This document shows, piece by piece, positions 10,735 through 24,400 of a stretch of 64,000 bases of DNA (position 1 is the first letter of the stretch; the number at the start of each line of letters is the position of its first letter). The translations under genes were made by a program, and so were the position numbers. The notes below the pieces were generated by a model that did no database searches, was not told the DNA's origin, and worked only from the letters and a program-made list of their open reading frames with translations. Source of the stretch: Membranipora membranacea (lineage: Eukaryota; Bryozoa; Gymnolaemata; Cheilostomatida; Membraniporidae); assembly GCA_914767715.1 (NCBI GenBank), contig OU612066.1, positions 15,133,001-15,197,000 on the forward strand. The letters are read 5' to 3'.

Positions 10735-13700
10735 ATGGTAAAGAAAGGATCTAGGCGAGGCCTAAACACAGGCAACACTATTAGAAACTACAGGCACAAC
10801 CCAGCCCTGCGACAGTACCAAAAATATGGCTGTCTGGTTGTCACGGAATCCACTAACAAGAGCCCAGCCTCTAACACCATCATGAAGGATATACATGCAC
10901 GTCTACCATCGTCAGGTCCTGGTGTGGAGCTTTCCATCAACAAACGCAGTAGATGGACCGTGCCGTCCCAACTCCAGCAGAAAGTGTACGCGGAGCATGG
11001 CAGCGAGAATGTGAAGGTATGATCATAGAAATATACTATCGATGTCTATGGGCATTATCTAGCCGACAGCCTGCCCAGGCTAGGTATTATCCTTGAATGC
11101 GCATTTTCGTTAAACGACTCTGTGGCAGAGTGTTTAAGGTCATAACTCACATGCAGAGCAAGACTCTCACTTTGTATATCACTAACTATCTTTATCACGT
11201 ATCCTTCGTTGATCCTATCTGATCAATAGTTCAATAGCAAACTGTGTGAGCTGTGACACCATCAACTTAATGTACTCAACCAAAGTAGTTCATCCATCCT
11301 GTTTGTAAGTTCATCCATCCTGTTTGTAGGAGTTGATGTTTTGTTCATTTGATACTTTTCTACCCAACAGATTACAGTTATGGAGCACACAATGTACTCT
11401 CCTCAGTTAGTAGGGATAGAAGAACTTCTCACATGTGACACTTACTGCAGTAACAGAGCCGATATCCCGGATGTTGTTTCCAAGTCTGAGATGACAATCC
11501 AGCAAGCGTTACAGGGCCATAGAGAGGAAGACCACCTAAGTAAGCTAGAACGCAGAGCATTCAAAAAAGCAAAAAGAGACGGACAACTCCCAATTGAAGG
11601 TATGTTTTAAAAATTTTTACCATGTATCAATATATATATGATACTTTTGTCACCGGCATCAGTCTTTTGAGTGTATTGGAATATAGTGAGCTTGTCAATG
11701 ACCCTTGTGGTAAATGAGAAAAAGTCTGGATGCAGGATAATTTAAAAAAAACCGCATTTGGGGTTAATACCATATGTATTCAGAGGCACTATTTGACTCT
11801 TACTTGTATCAAACTGTTGGTTCACGATTAACTTTGATTTTAGATACACCTGACGCTGATGAGCCAGAAATCCCAATGTATATATTTAATATTGCTTATG
11901 GGGCTCCCACTGACGGTAAATTATACAAGGAGCTAGCAACGAAAGGTTTGTATTTTATTCACTTAATTAATAAGTCGTATTCTTTTGATCCATTTTATTG
12001 ACTAGTTATGGAAAGAGGAAAACCAGAATTCTTTAGTTGCATTTGTAGGTGATCACTCAACTTTGAACTCACATATATTTTATGATTATAAAATTGGCAC
12101 ATATGTTGGAATGTTTCATTGGACCATTCAATTTATTAATTTCAGGATTCGCTAAGAATGTGAGAAAGAACAAAAATCAAATATCTGGAAGTTCTAAGAA
12201 GTTTCTGAAGAACGACCAACTTGCTGAGTTTGAAGAAGGAATGTATTATTCACATCAAGAAGAAGAGTTTGATGAGCATGATGATGATGAGGGTTATGAT
12301 AACTCAGCACAGGAGAATCCAAAGAGTGCACGGCAACTTCAAACTGTGAATTTACTTGACTTCGCTAGACCTAAAGTCAACAAGGCTAGTCCCAAAAAGA
12401 GGTAACAGAAACAGCTGACAAACTTGTGCAATGTAAAAATATGTATATTTGCTTATAATGAGAATTATGACATGAAATGTCAAAGTTAAGAGTGTCACTA
12501 GGGAGCTTGGGATGAATGTCCCGAACAACCTGGTGTCTCTGATAATCACATTGTCTTTGTAAGTGAGTTATCTGCTCCCAAAATAATCCTCATTTATTTT
12601 TTGACTATTCGACTGGAGCATTATTTCGCATTTTGACTCGGCTTATGCAAATTAACGCTCTCTATTATTTGATTCCTATTTACACTTTGGTTTTATGCTG
12701 GCCATACCTGTTACCATGCAATAATAACACATTAAGAATGTCATAATATAGTGAGAATTCTTATTTTTTGAATAATAAAAGTAAGCAGTAGCACAAAAAA
12801 CTCAACAACAGAGAATCTCTTTAAAGCAAGAATAACAAAACAGTCCCTTTCAAAAGGCTTGCCAACCTAAAGTAAAAAAACAAAATAACGCTGCATGTCA
12901 ATTTGTATCAGGTCGCAGAAAAATTTTCACCTCACACTGCTGCAAAATGAATCTTCATCTCAGCGTTACCAATAGATCCAGTTACTATGAAACTACAACA
13001 TTTCACTTTCGATTTTTCAGGCCTTTTAATCACCCTGATCCAGACGAGAGGAAGTCAAAATTATACATTGACAAGCCAGAGATGCTATCAAAACATACTA
13101 AAACCTCTCATATGAATAACATAGCCACAACCACTGCGTATATACCCACACATACAGAGGTTATACTTAAAAAATCAGAGATGAGCGCAGAGAACTTAAT
13201 CCATCAATTTGGCGATTATTTCTCCGAAGCATTTAGTGAACCCCGCATCGTAACATTGAATCTCACTAAAGAACTCAGACTAAGAGATGAACAAAAGAAG
13301 TTCTACCTGGTACTCGCTCACCAGGCAGAGGGCACAGAGACTGACGTATATAGGTATGCTTTAGATTTTCTTAATTATTAACCGATTAATGGTGTGCTTA
13401 AAATGACCATGGATCATGAAATGTTGAACCTGCAAAATGCCTCCATGTTTAAAACTACCGTGGAGATTTTCTGGATTTGAATTCCACATTTGTATCTTTT
13501 TGAATGCTAAATTTAAATCATATGAGAGACCATCACTATGACAAAATTTGGATCTGGGAGCAAGAACAATACTGCATTTACATTTCTTGATCAAAATTGA
13601 CTATTCTTAAAGAGAGGATAATTACCATTGACTACATTTTCACAGAATCATCAACACAGTTTTTTAACTGACACAGTTAATGTTAATGTCTTGCGAACAT

Positions 13701-16700
13701 TAATGTCATATTGTGACAATGTCTTAGATTCCTATGTTTCCTTTTCTATTTCAGAGTTTATTGCACTGGATCTGCAGTGACATGTGCAAAAAGCAAAATT
13801 GAGGATCTTGTTGACGGTTACTCCTATGATCTGGAAACAATCCTATATTTTACTCTCCATCACGCGTTACATAATATTTTCAAAGGGTAAGTTAACCTTT
13901 CACATGTAACATGTAAGTTGTATGTTAAAAATGACAAGTAGTAGCAGTTTGATAGTTTTAAGAGCTTCAAGCCAGAGGATTTTAATATATAGTATTTTGC
14001 CTCTGTTATTTAGCGAACCCTTCAGATTTAGTAAGAAGGCCACATCTGATCTTGGTTCTTATGTCAGACCATGGAACGTGAGGTCCTCAAAGTTAGCTGA
14101 CCTAACAGAGCAGACAGTCAGCAGCTTTAAAATCACAACACCACAGGTGAAGACTTTATCTCACTTAAAATATCTCATACCCTTGGGTGACTCAAATGTT
14201 AGCTAGCTAAGTGGGACTGGGAGCTTGTGTAAAAAGAGGGTGAGTAAATCTTAGCTAGCGAGCTTTGATAAGTATATGTGCAATGGAAAATTTTTCAACT
14301 TGCAAATACATAACATCTCTAGTGTTGGCTTTTATTCAGTTGGGTTGAATTATTGGGCGGTCGGCCGATAATTCTTTACTACAGGTGGTCTAATATCTTT
14401 ACTCAGTTTATTATTTAATGTATATCGAGAGTTCGTAACATCATAAAAATGGATTATCATAACTTTTTCTCCTAGAATATAGAAGAATCAGCTGTGGTAA
14501 ACCCGAAAACCATTCACAGATCAGTCAGCTGGAATGAGCTCTGTGGAATCTGTTTTGATGATCTTAACGAAGACAGCCCACACTCTGCCTTGCTACCGTG
14601 CCAGCATTACTTCTGTAATCAATGCTGGAGTGTCCATATAACAAGTGCTATCAGAGAGGGGGCGGTGTCCATCACGTGCCCTGAATATGAGTGTAATAAA
14701 CCTGTGGACCCTGTGTTTATAATGGCAATGGTTGAGTTTAGAATTTATACTTTGTACAAAAGCCAACTCACAGAATTTTCGTACTTCTCTAAGAAGAAAG
14801 CTAACTGGTGCCCTACCGACAGGTGAGAACTAATCACATGATTGCAAGTAAAGTTGGAAAACAATCAGAAATGAAATTGCTTGCAGTATAAGTATCTGGT
14901 CAAGTTTACCTATTACCTGTTAAAGAGGCATTGTTTTACTGTTACCATGCCGATGCTTTTTCAATCTCCATAACTGTAATAATATAGTCATAGTCATGAT
15001 GACTATATTTTGTAAATCTGCCAGCATGAGAATGGGCAATTTAAAAATAGAAAACATGGCGTGTTCTGACGAGAATTCTAGGAGGAAATTGAACATATTA
15101 TTATATAGTCTGCCTCATTACAGGTGAATGTTCTCTTCTGTATAGATGGCCATAGACAAATAAAGGTAAGCAGACAAACTTGTAATTCTTACTTTTTACT
15201 CAGATGTGGACGCATGTATTATTGTGGAGATGAGTTAGCTGACACTGATGACCCGATACCTGTCAGCTGCCTCTGTGGAAAAGAATGCTGCTTCAAATGT
15301 CTGAACGAGCCACACTGGCCTCTCAGCTGCTCACAGCTACCAGATTACCATCGCAGTCTAGAAAGTGTTAGAGGTACGAAATACTATCGCTGATCAAATG
15401 ATGAAATTATGAATATATAGCTTAGGAGATGCATACACCAAAGGACGCTAAGGGCTGGAACATTCAATCCTCATAGCTCCCCCAGTGGGATTCAAACACA
15501 ACTCCTGCTGGTACCGGTCGTCTGGCAGTGAATATATTGTTTTGGGGCAATGTAATGAGCCTTGGATTTTCAAGCGCTAGACGGACCGTGTCTGAGTTAC
15601 CGGGATGCCTAGCGAGTTAAATTCTGTTCTGACAGAATTTTGACAAACAAGGTTTTTTCATATGAGACCAATGACTTGACTGGGTTGACTTGATTGTCTC
15701 AAGCCATGGTATTAATGTTTATGTTGTTGCTTTTGTTATTATTTAAGGGAGGTATGGTTTTTTGGCCATAGAGACACTGAATTTGCCAGTGCAAGTAGCA
15801 AGGACCAAAATCTGCCCGTGGTGCTCATATCCCATAGAAAAGTTTGGAGGCTGTGACACTATGACCTGCGGTCGGTGCTTGAAACCTTTTTGCTGGAAAT
15901 GTGGTGAAAGATTTGACAGGGCGCATTATGAGGCTGCATTTTGCACTGAGCAAATGGCAAAAGTAAGTAAGACCCAATAATTATATACCCATATTATATA
16001 AACTGTCTTGCTCATCCTCATCATTATAGCACAGAAGTGTTTAGATGGTAGATCACTGCATACAGTATGCGAAAAAGGTCTTGACAGTGCTCTGCAGATA
16101 GTAAAATTATTCAGTACCTAACCTAGCCTGTCTAGGCATGCTTTGTTCGCTCGAACAAAGCATGTCATGGCAGGATATACCTAAACCTACGGCTCTTGAT
16201 AGGTTGAACAGAAGAGTAGACTCTAGCAAAGATAAAGATCTCGGGAAATGATACCAAACATATCAACAACTCCCTTACACATCAATTCCCTTTCACTTAG
16301 ACACAAACATCTCCACCATGTACACAACTTTTATCTCCTTTTGTTTCCAGAAAACAATGTACAAGGATGAAATCAAAGTTCCAAATTCTGGTAATCGAGA
16401 TCTGGACGAGGCATGTCGCCATAGACTCTACAAATCTCCTTACATGAAGAAACAGATTGATGAGTCTACCACCAGGTTAATCTTCAATACAGGTGTAAGT
16501 ACCCTTAAAGTAAAAAATAAATCTACCCTAGAAGAGTGACGTATTCGCAAGCTTGTAATCTAACACACAGTTCTAAAAGCTGGTTATCGCAGTTGTCTTT
16601 TCTCGACTTTAGGTTGGACAACTCATCAACATCATTGCTATATTCTAATAAATGTGTATAACTCATTATAAGTAACCATTGAAAATGTTCATGACAAAAT

Positions 16701-17170
16701 ACAAAGTTAATATTGATGATGATCTGTAGGTCATAATTAAGCAGTAATGGTGAAATAAAGGGAGGTTAGGATATGAGTTCTATTGAGCGACAGTCCAACT
16801 CAACATCGAATATTCTGTTCCCTTTTATTAGTTCAAAGCTGCCCAATGCTTTCTATCGATGAGCCTACATGACAGTCTCGGTCGGTATCTAAGGCAAGCA
16901 CAGAGGCAGCTTTTAGCCTCCCATCGACTACTCGAGTACTGCAGTGCAGTGAACTACTTCAGACCGGGATCGAGAATATGTATCAGCCGTATCTCTACTC
17001 TGGACTTCTCTCTGACGGTACTAGAGGAAATAATCAGAGCAAAGAAATGTGATGAGAAGACTATTGAAAGGCTGGTCAAGTTTTACGAGCTTGCAAAGTC
17101 TAACACTGATAATCTCATGTGTGAAGTCTCTGCTGCTTTGAATTATGTAAAACCTGCGTTACATTCTTAG
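10735..17170 (+). CDS. Ariadne-like RBR E3 ubiquitin ligase, copy A
   Basis: RBR ligase: RING1 would bind a loaded E2, and ubiquitin passes to a cysteine in RING2 before the substrate. Exons: 10735-11016, 11371-11599, 11844-11945, 12146-12401, 13021-13353, 13755-13886, 14014-14146, 14476-14822, 15204-15373, 15748-15962, 16351-16494, 16832-17170; 893 residues, all junctions in frame. Residues 1-489 form an unrecognised half: N-terminus MVKKGSRRGLNTGNTIR, an acidic tyrosine-containing stretch (EEEFDEHDDDEGYDN), then KKSEMSAENLI and LTLHH-type helices. RING1 is at about 512-562 (CGIC, CQHYFCNQC, CPEYEC), IBR about 606-650 (CLCGKECCFKCLNEPHWPLSC, read with its first Cys pair), RING2 about 684-725 with catalytic Cys near 697 (KFGGCDTMTC), and a helical Ariadne-type end (ASHRLLEYCSAVNYF). 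Best explained as an Ariadne relative, but not ARIH1/2, ANKIB1 or CUL9. Substrate unknown. Confidence 0.9.
16127..16174. repeat. Palindromic insertion in intron 10 of gene A
   Basis: Arms CCTGTCTAGGCATGCTTTG (from 16127) and its near complement ending at 16174 make a 23-bp stem with almost no loop. The CCTGTC..GCTTTGTT arms resemble the palindrome in gene B intron 3 (20255-20344) and a half-site near 33450, so this seems to be one small fold-back family. Confidence 0.6.
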
Positions 17171-17213
17171 GATATGTAATGCTTTTTACGTTTTTGTTTC
17201 CACATCAGACTTG

Positions 17214-17219
17214 AATAAA
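17214..17219 (+). terminator. Poly(A) signal of RBR gene A
   Basis: An AATAAA lies 43 bp past the stop of gene A (TTGAATAAACATATCG). Similar TAAATAAAC-type hexamers follow gene B (26504-26509) and gene C (56948-56953), so compact 3' UTRs are usual in this family. Confidence 0.75.
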
Positions 17220-17741
17220 CATATCGATTCTTGATTATTGTCCAAATATTTCACAACCCTTGTAAATGGCAGGCTCTGACTTGCCACCCATTAGCCAATC
17301 AGATCAGCTTCCTGTAAGGTTTGTGATTTGTTAGGAGAAAAATCAAGAAGCAATCTATTTTTTAAAGTTTGGCGTGAGAAGGTAAAAGATTTGCTCATGA
17401 TATACATTCAAGGATGCCTTGTTCCGTACGCGTTTGTCATAACAATTATTTATCTACAACATATATACATACATATATACATTATATTAAAATTCATATG
17501 AAAAATTATTTTCTTTCTTGTTACTTACAATTATGTCCTTGATTTTGTTTTCTATTATGTTTCTGACTGCTAATGGAAAACATTCTCAGAAGTGATTACT
17601 GCAGTGAATAAACTGTATTAATAACAAACTTGTACTTACATAAACATAAAAATTGTGATTATAGAAATGTTTGCGGCATCACCAACAGTGAACTATATTA
17701 CCCATATGGGTTTCTCTGTTGACTCACATATAATATGTATG

Positions 17742-17794
<53 letters not shown>

Positions 17795-17902
17795 CAGTGC
17801 ATCACTGTTCTGTGCATTACCAGTCAGTACACACATTGGTCATTGCGTCGGTAAAATTCTTATATTATTGAATTACTGTCATATGACCTTTCATTGATAT
17901 TT
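17220..17902. repeat. Intergenic A-B, with a (TA)n microsatellite
   Basis: No gene is visible between the gene A poly(A) signal and the gene B promoter. A TA-dinucleotide run with a few TG interruptions spans roughly 17737-17794. Smaller TATATA runs also occur in intron 10 of B (about 24790-24815) and of D (about 61520-61555). Confidence 0.75.
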
Positions 17903-18034
17903 GATTGGTTAATTGTTAAGATATTACAGTCTGCGGTCTAAGCAGCATTTCAGCAGAAATTATATTGATTATATTGAATTCAGTGTTCGCATGTGGTGCA
18001 ATAATATTGTTATGAATTGAAAATTCGATATAAA
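17903..18034 (+). promoter_or_regulatory. Core promoter of RBR gene B
   Basis: GATTGGTT at 17903-17910, ATGTGGTGCAATA with its core at 17994-18003, and TATAAAG at 18029-18035. Flanking bases also match gene A (TTGATATTTGATTGGTT; GATATAAAGCCGGG). The predicted leader exon ends at 18257 (CCCCAG|GTGAGT) and joins an acceptor at 18447-18448, nine bases before the ATG. Confidence 0.65.
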
Positions 18035-18457
18035 GCCGGGAACGTATTCCTGTTGAAATCATAACGGTATTGAAAAAGAGGTAAGGGAAACATTGGCGTA
18101 AAGAACAACTGGACTACTAACTAACCCCGTTGTGTCAGATATTTCATATTCATACACTTGTTCCGGTTGCCAATAAACTGCGTCACTCTTCTTTGTAGCT
18201 TTACTCTAAATCTTACTTCGATTCACGCGCTTCTAGAAAAGTTTGGTGCAACCCCAGGTGAGTTGACTTTCTAGGGCATTTTCTTCTGCAAATTAATGGC
18301 TTACATTAATTTTATTTCAATGTTCTCTTATTCAAACGTGCCGTCTTGTGAATAAATAAGAAACTGTTTGAGATTTAGATTTTGCAGCCATAAACCTCTC
18401 TGAGGGTTTAGTTTTCATATTGAGTTCAAAACTTTTTACATTTTGTAGGTTTTTGTC

Positions 18458-21400
18458 ATGGTAAAGAAAGGATCTAGGCGAGGCCTAAACACAGGCAACA
18501 CTATAAGAAACTACAGGAACAATCCAGCCCTGCGACAGTACCAGAAATATGGCTGTCTGGTTGTTGTTGAGCAATCCAACAACAAGAGCCCAGCCTCTAA
18601 CACACTAATGCAGGATATACATGCACGCCTACCATCCTGTGGTCATGGTGTGGAATTATCCATCAATAAGCGCTGTAGATGGAAGATCCCGTCTCAATTC
18701 AAGCAGAGAGTGTTCGCAGAGAGAGGTGATGAGAATGTGAAGGTATAATCTATGAATGCTCACTTCTAACATCTCTCATGTTTTGGTATCATTTTGAAGC
18801 TCTTAGTTTAACTAAGAGAACAGTGGCAAGCTCTACATTAGACTGTGGTCTTATTTCAAGCAGTGAGGATATGGTTCAAGTTTCAAGGAATGAGCCATTG
18901 TGGGAGGTAAATTCCTCTCCTATACTCTCAAATACTCATATTGTCACCCCTCACAGATCTTAGAGAAGACGACTCATCTAATAAATCCCTTATGAGCACT
19001 AGCCTCATTTCCCAGTGTGGCAGCGGAGTCTGCAATTGGCTCTCACTTTGCATGTTAATTTTAATTCCGCTAGCTATCCATATCACACTTTATTCATTGT
19101 TCCTATACAACTTTCTGATCAATGGCTCAATAGCAAACTCAGTGAGCTGTAAAACCATTGAATCAGTTTATTGATTTTGATTTTTCCTCAACTAACGCTG
19201 GGCAAACTAACTCGGCCTGAAAGATTTTTCAATTTATTCGTGTATCACAACTGTGGCCCTCAATGTGAATGTTAGTCATGATGACATCACTATTCTCTAT
19301 CCTGCATATAGAAGCTGAAGTTATGTACATTTGTTATTTTTCTACCTGGCAGATTACCTTGATGGAGCACACAATGTTCTCTCCTCAGTCAGCAGGGATA
19401 TCAGACCTTCTCACATGTGACACTTACTGCAGTAACAGAGCGGATATCCTGGATGTTGTTTCCAAGTCAGAGATGACCATCCAGCAAGCGGAACAAGGCC
19501 ATCGGGAAGAGGACCACCTTAGTAAACTAGAACGCAGAGTGCTTAAAAAAGCAAAAAGAGATGGACAACTCAAAATTGAAGGTACGGTTTAAGTTTTTCA
19601 TAAAAGATTTCAAGAATATTATACAACACTTTTGTCATCAACACCACCGTTTGAATGTTATGTAAGGTGATGGAAGGTAATGGAAGGTACTCAACTTGTC
19701 AATAAACCTCATGGCATCTGAGAAAAAAACATTTCATGATTATTGAAAACTAGATGATAAACAAGTAACACAAGATTTTCAGCAGAATCATTTTGTATTC
19801 TGGATACAGGTAAATGCCCAAAAAACCACCATGATCTAAAGTTCAGACAACCCCTCAGTATATATTGGCAACCAAGAGATAGGTAGATACTTTATTTAGG
19901 GGGTTTATGCCGTGCAAAACCAAAGGCACTTTTCAACTGCTACTTGTATCAAAACTGTTGGCTCACAATGAACTTTGCTTTTAGATACACCCGATGATAA
20001 TGAGCCAGAAATTCCAAACTTTACGTTTCATGTTGCTTATGGAGGTCCATCCAATGGCAAATTATACAAGGAACTGGCAACAAAAGGTTTTTACTTAATT
20101 AATTCGGTAAACAGACGTATTTTAAAAAATAAATTTTATTGACGCCTGTAATCTTTTCTATGAACATTTTCCATTAGGAGACGAAAATAAAAATAAATTG
20201 GTAGAAGGTTTATATTACTTATAGATATCAGATATAAATGAGCATGTGATGGTTTAGCCTGTCTTGTCAAGCTTTGTTCGGTGGGGGGGGGAGCTGTTCA
20301 GCCCACCCCCGCCCCCGCCTAACAAAGCTTGTCAAGACAGGCTAGTAATGGTCATTCTCATGGTTTAATGACAAGCAAAGAATATCACTTGTTACAGACA
20401 AAGATGTATAATATGAACCATTCAATTTATTAATTCCAGGCTTCGCTAAGAATAAGAGAAAGAATAAAACTCAAGTGTCTACATGTTCTAAGAAGTTTCT
20501 GAGGCAAGCCTGGCTGGCTGAGTTAAAAGAAGAATTTTTCTATTCGGATCAAGAAGATGAAATCTATGAGAATCACGATGATGCAGTTTATGATAGCTTG
20601 GCACAGCAGAATCTAGCGAGCGCATGCCAACTTCGAACAATGAATTTAATGAACTTCACAAGACCTAAAGTCAAACAGCTTAGACGCAAGAAGAAGAGGT
20701 AAGGGAACCTGTTTTAAATCGATACGCAGTGTAAAACATTTGCCTCAGAAGATGATGGTGATTTTTCTATGATGAAAATTAAGACATGAAATGTCAATGT
20801 TTTGAGGTCAGTTTCACCTGGGAGTTTGGTCTGTTTGTCCCCACTCTCTGGTGTTACTGAAAATCCCATCACTTTTGTAAGTAAACATCAGACCAGGATG
20901 ATATTGTATGCCAAATAAAAATGTATAATAATGTGTTTTGCGCTCCAAAAATTGGGTAGATAATACTCAATTATTTGGAGACAATTCAAGTGCGACTGGA
21001 CTGGAGCATTATTTTACAATTTTGCTGTAATATATTGAGTGATTTCAAAAGACTAGACTAGAATGTATTGTATTGTATCTAAGAACCATATAGACTTAAT
21101 GATATTATTAAGTCTATGCTAAGAACAGATGAAGTTACTATAATACTACAACATTTCACTTTTGATTTTGCAGGTCCTCAAGCCGCGCTGACCCAGCCTG
21201 TTCTGACAAGAGGAAATCAAAAATATACATTGACAAGCCAGAAATGCTATTAGAACATGCTAAAATTTCTAATGAGAATAAAGTGGCCACCATCACATCA
21301 TATTCACCCAAACACACAGGGGTTATACTAAAAAAATCAGAGATGAGCGCAGAGAACTTAATCAATCAATTTGGCAACAAGTTCTCGGAAGCATTTTGTA

Positions 21401-24400
21401 CACCCCGCATCGTGACATTGAATCTCACTAAAGAACTCGGACTAAGAGATGACCAAAAGAAGTTCTATTTGGTACTTGTTAACCAGACAGAAGGCACAGA
21501 GACTGATGTATATAGGTATGCCCGTAACTTTGTTAGTTACTATTCATGTTAATGTCCAGAATACCCATGGATCATAAATTCCAATGCACTAATTGCAAAC
21601 TGAAATGCTGTATCTTCAAAATGCCTCAATATATGAAGCTGTTATGGGCATCAAAATGTTCTCGATTGACCAAATTTACACAGAATTTTCTAAACAGTAT
21701 TGTATACTTATCTGACCACCCATCCACCCAAGACAGCCTGCCCACAGCCCACTGCTGCCCAGGCTATTAAGCTGTAGTAGTAGGAATTGCCCTATTCTTT
21801 TATGAAAGGATAACCCCTATTTGCTAAATTTACACTGTGTTATGAGTTATCCCGTTTTGTGACAATGACCAAGATTCCTTTGTCTTTTTTCTTGTTTAGA
21901 GTTTATTGCACCGGATCTTCAGTGTCATGTGCACAAAGTAAAATAGAGGACCTTGTTGACGGTTACTCTTATGATCTTGAAATGATCCTATCTTTTACTC
22001 TGCATCACGCGTTACATAACGTTTTCAAAGGGTAAGTCAACCTCATCCATTTAACATGTCTGATTTATGTCATTGCTTTTAGATGTCAAGTTGTAAGTAG
22101 TAGTTGGTAGTCTTGTCGTGCGGCCACGGGTTTTGGTAAAAAAAAATCTACGATCTTTTCTCACTATTATTTAGTGAACCCTTCAGAATTAGAAAGAAGG
22201 TCTCATCTGATCTGGATTCATATGTCAGACCGTGGAATGTGAGGTCCTCAAAATTAGCAGACCTAACAGAGCAGACAGTCAGCAGCTTTAGAAACAGTTC
22301 AGTACAGGTGAGGGTTTTATTTCTCTGAAGACATCTCATACCATATAGAGGAGTAAAGTGATTGCAGGTGGAAATTTCGCCTTTTTTGAACACACAAAAC
22401 AGCAAACTTTGAGGCTAGCTAACAATTACTCACTCTTTTTGTATTATATAGTCCCCCTCCTCAGATATACAAAATATAGTGTTAGCTTGTCGCCTCAAAA
22501 AAAGCTAAGCTTAGCTCTGGCTAAAACTTACTCCTCTAGGGCAGCTAGTTATGAGGTGCTAGCTAAGGTTGGACTGGGAGCTTGTATAGTAAAAAGGTAA
22601 GTAAAGTAAGAAGTAAATCTAAGCTTTGATAAACATATGCAAAACAGGTTGCAAATTTTTTACATCTCTAGTGTTGATTCTTTTATTTGGTTGAATTATC
22701 GGCTGTCATTGATTGGTCTGTTAGATTTTCTACAAAAGTTCAGATAGCCTTATATCTTGATACATTTTGTTGTTATAAATAATATATCAAGTGCAGTAAA
22801 GGTGTTTTGTGTGAATGTTAATGCTATGCTTGTATCATCATACCTATTTCTCTTAGAATATAGAAGAATCAGCTGTGGTAAATCCAAAAACCATTCACAG
22901 ATCAATCAGCTGGCATCAGCTCTGTGGAATCTGCTTTGATGAACTTAACGAAGAAAACCCGCACTCTGCCTTGCTACCGTGCCAGCATAACTTCTGTAAT
23001 CATTGCTGGAGTGTCCACATCACAAGTGCTATCAGAGAAGGGGCGGTGTCCATCACGTGCCCTGAATATGAGTGTAATAAGCCTGTGGACCCTGTGTTTA
23101 TAATGGCAATAATTGAGTTTAGACACTATACTGTATATGAAAACCAACTCACAGAATTTTCATACTTCTCTAGAAAGAAAGCTAACTGGTGCCCTACCGA
23201 CAGGTGAGAACTGATCCCATGATACAACACAGATTGCTCGCGATCTTTGTAATTGATTAAAACATGATATTTGTTACAGAATGTATTTGAAAAAGGTTTC
23301 TCATTACCTGTGAAAGACGGCATTGTCTTACTGATACCATGGTGTGTAATAGATTTCTGAATCTCCTTGTCTATATCATTATTATAGTAAATCTGTCATA
23401 CACCACATTTTTATGAGCAATTCGAGCTTGATTGAACTGAGATGTCACCTTTTGGTTTGCCCTAGAAAACTGCATATGTTACCACGGTCTGTGATTGAGC
23501 TGAAAGCTAACATATTTCTAGTTTACAAGTCCTTGCATCTTACCGCTTGACCACTATGGCTGAACCCAAGGTTCGAAAACCGGGTCTTCACGCTCAATTC
23601 AAAATTGGGGGGTGTGCATAACTCCATGCTTTGCTAATTTAACCGATCTCAACATGTAAATGAGCATTTTTTAATTATATCAACAAAAAATTAGTATTCA
23701 GATGAATAAATAATGAGTAGTATTCCTACCTACTGGTGAATGTTCTCATTCTGCATAGTAGATAAATGCATGAATGATGTATTCCTTACACTTATCTCAG
23801 ATGCGGACACATGTTTTATTGTGGAGATGAGTTAGCTGACACAGATGACCCGATACCTGTCAGCTGCCTCTGTGGAAAAGAAAGTTGCTTCAAATGTCTG
23901 AACGAGCCACACTGGCCTCTCAGCTGCTCACAGCTTACAGAGTACCATCGCAGTCTAGAAAGTGTTAGAGGTACGAAATACTGTCAGTGGAGTAATAAAG
24001 ATCTTTGACTTTTATTGCTTAGCGACCAGGATACTCTGACACCTTTGAGTTTTGACCTGACAGTCTGAGGACTGCAACAAGTAATCTTTTGTCAAATTTT
24101 ACGAATTTGATTTAACCGTCTCTAAACATGAAAATTTAAAGATAATGGTTGGGGCAATATAGTAGACATGACTCATTTGTCAAGTAACACACCAAGGTTC
24201 AAGAAATGATCAGTTGAATTGTGCAGACATTGTGAATAGTTTGATTTTTTCCATGTCATAATTAATTAAATCCTCTAAGAATGTTACTTCACTGCCATGT
24301 TTGTGTCCTGTTTGTACCTAAGATTAAGCTTGATCCAATTGGCTTTAGTTGTTCTGGTATGCAGCGGCATGAGGGGGGGCAACTCATAATGCAGGCAAAT

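Noticed and set aside
14880-14970. Segment conserved in intron 8 of A, B and D (TACCTGTGAAAGACGGCATT in B) that recalls the U1 snRNA 5' end
   Set aside because: Only short pieces match U1 and in the wrong spacing; conservation is explained by gene duplication.
15420-15600. Possible minus-strand SINE in intron 9 of gene A (GTTTGAATCCC-like B box)
   Set aside because: No acceptable A box at the right distance; too weak to annotate.
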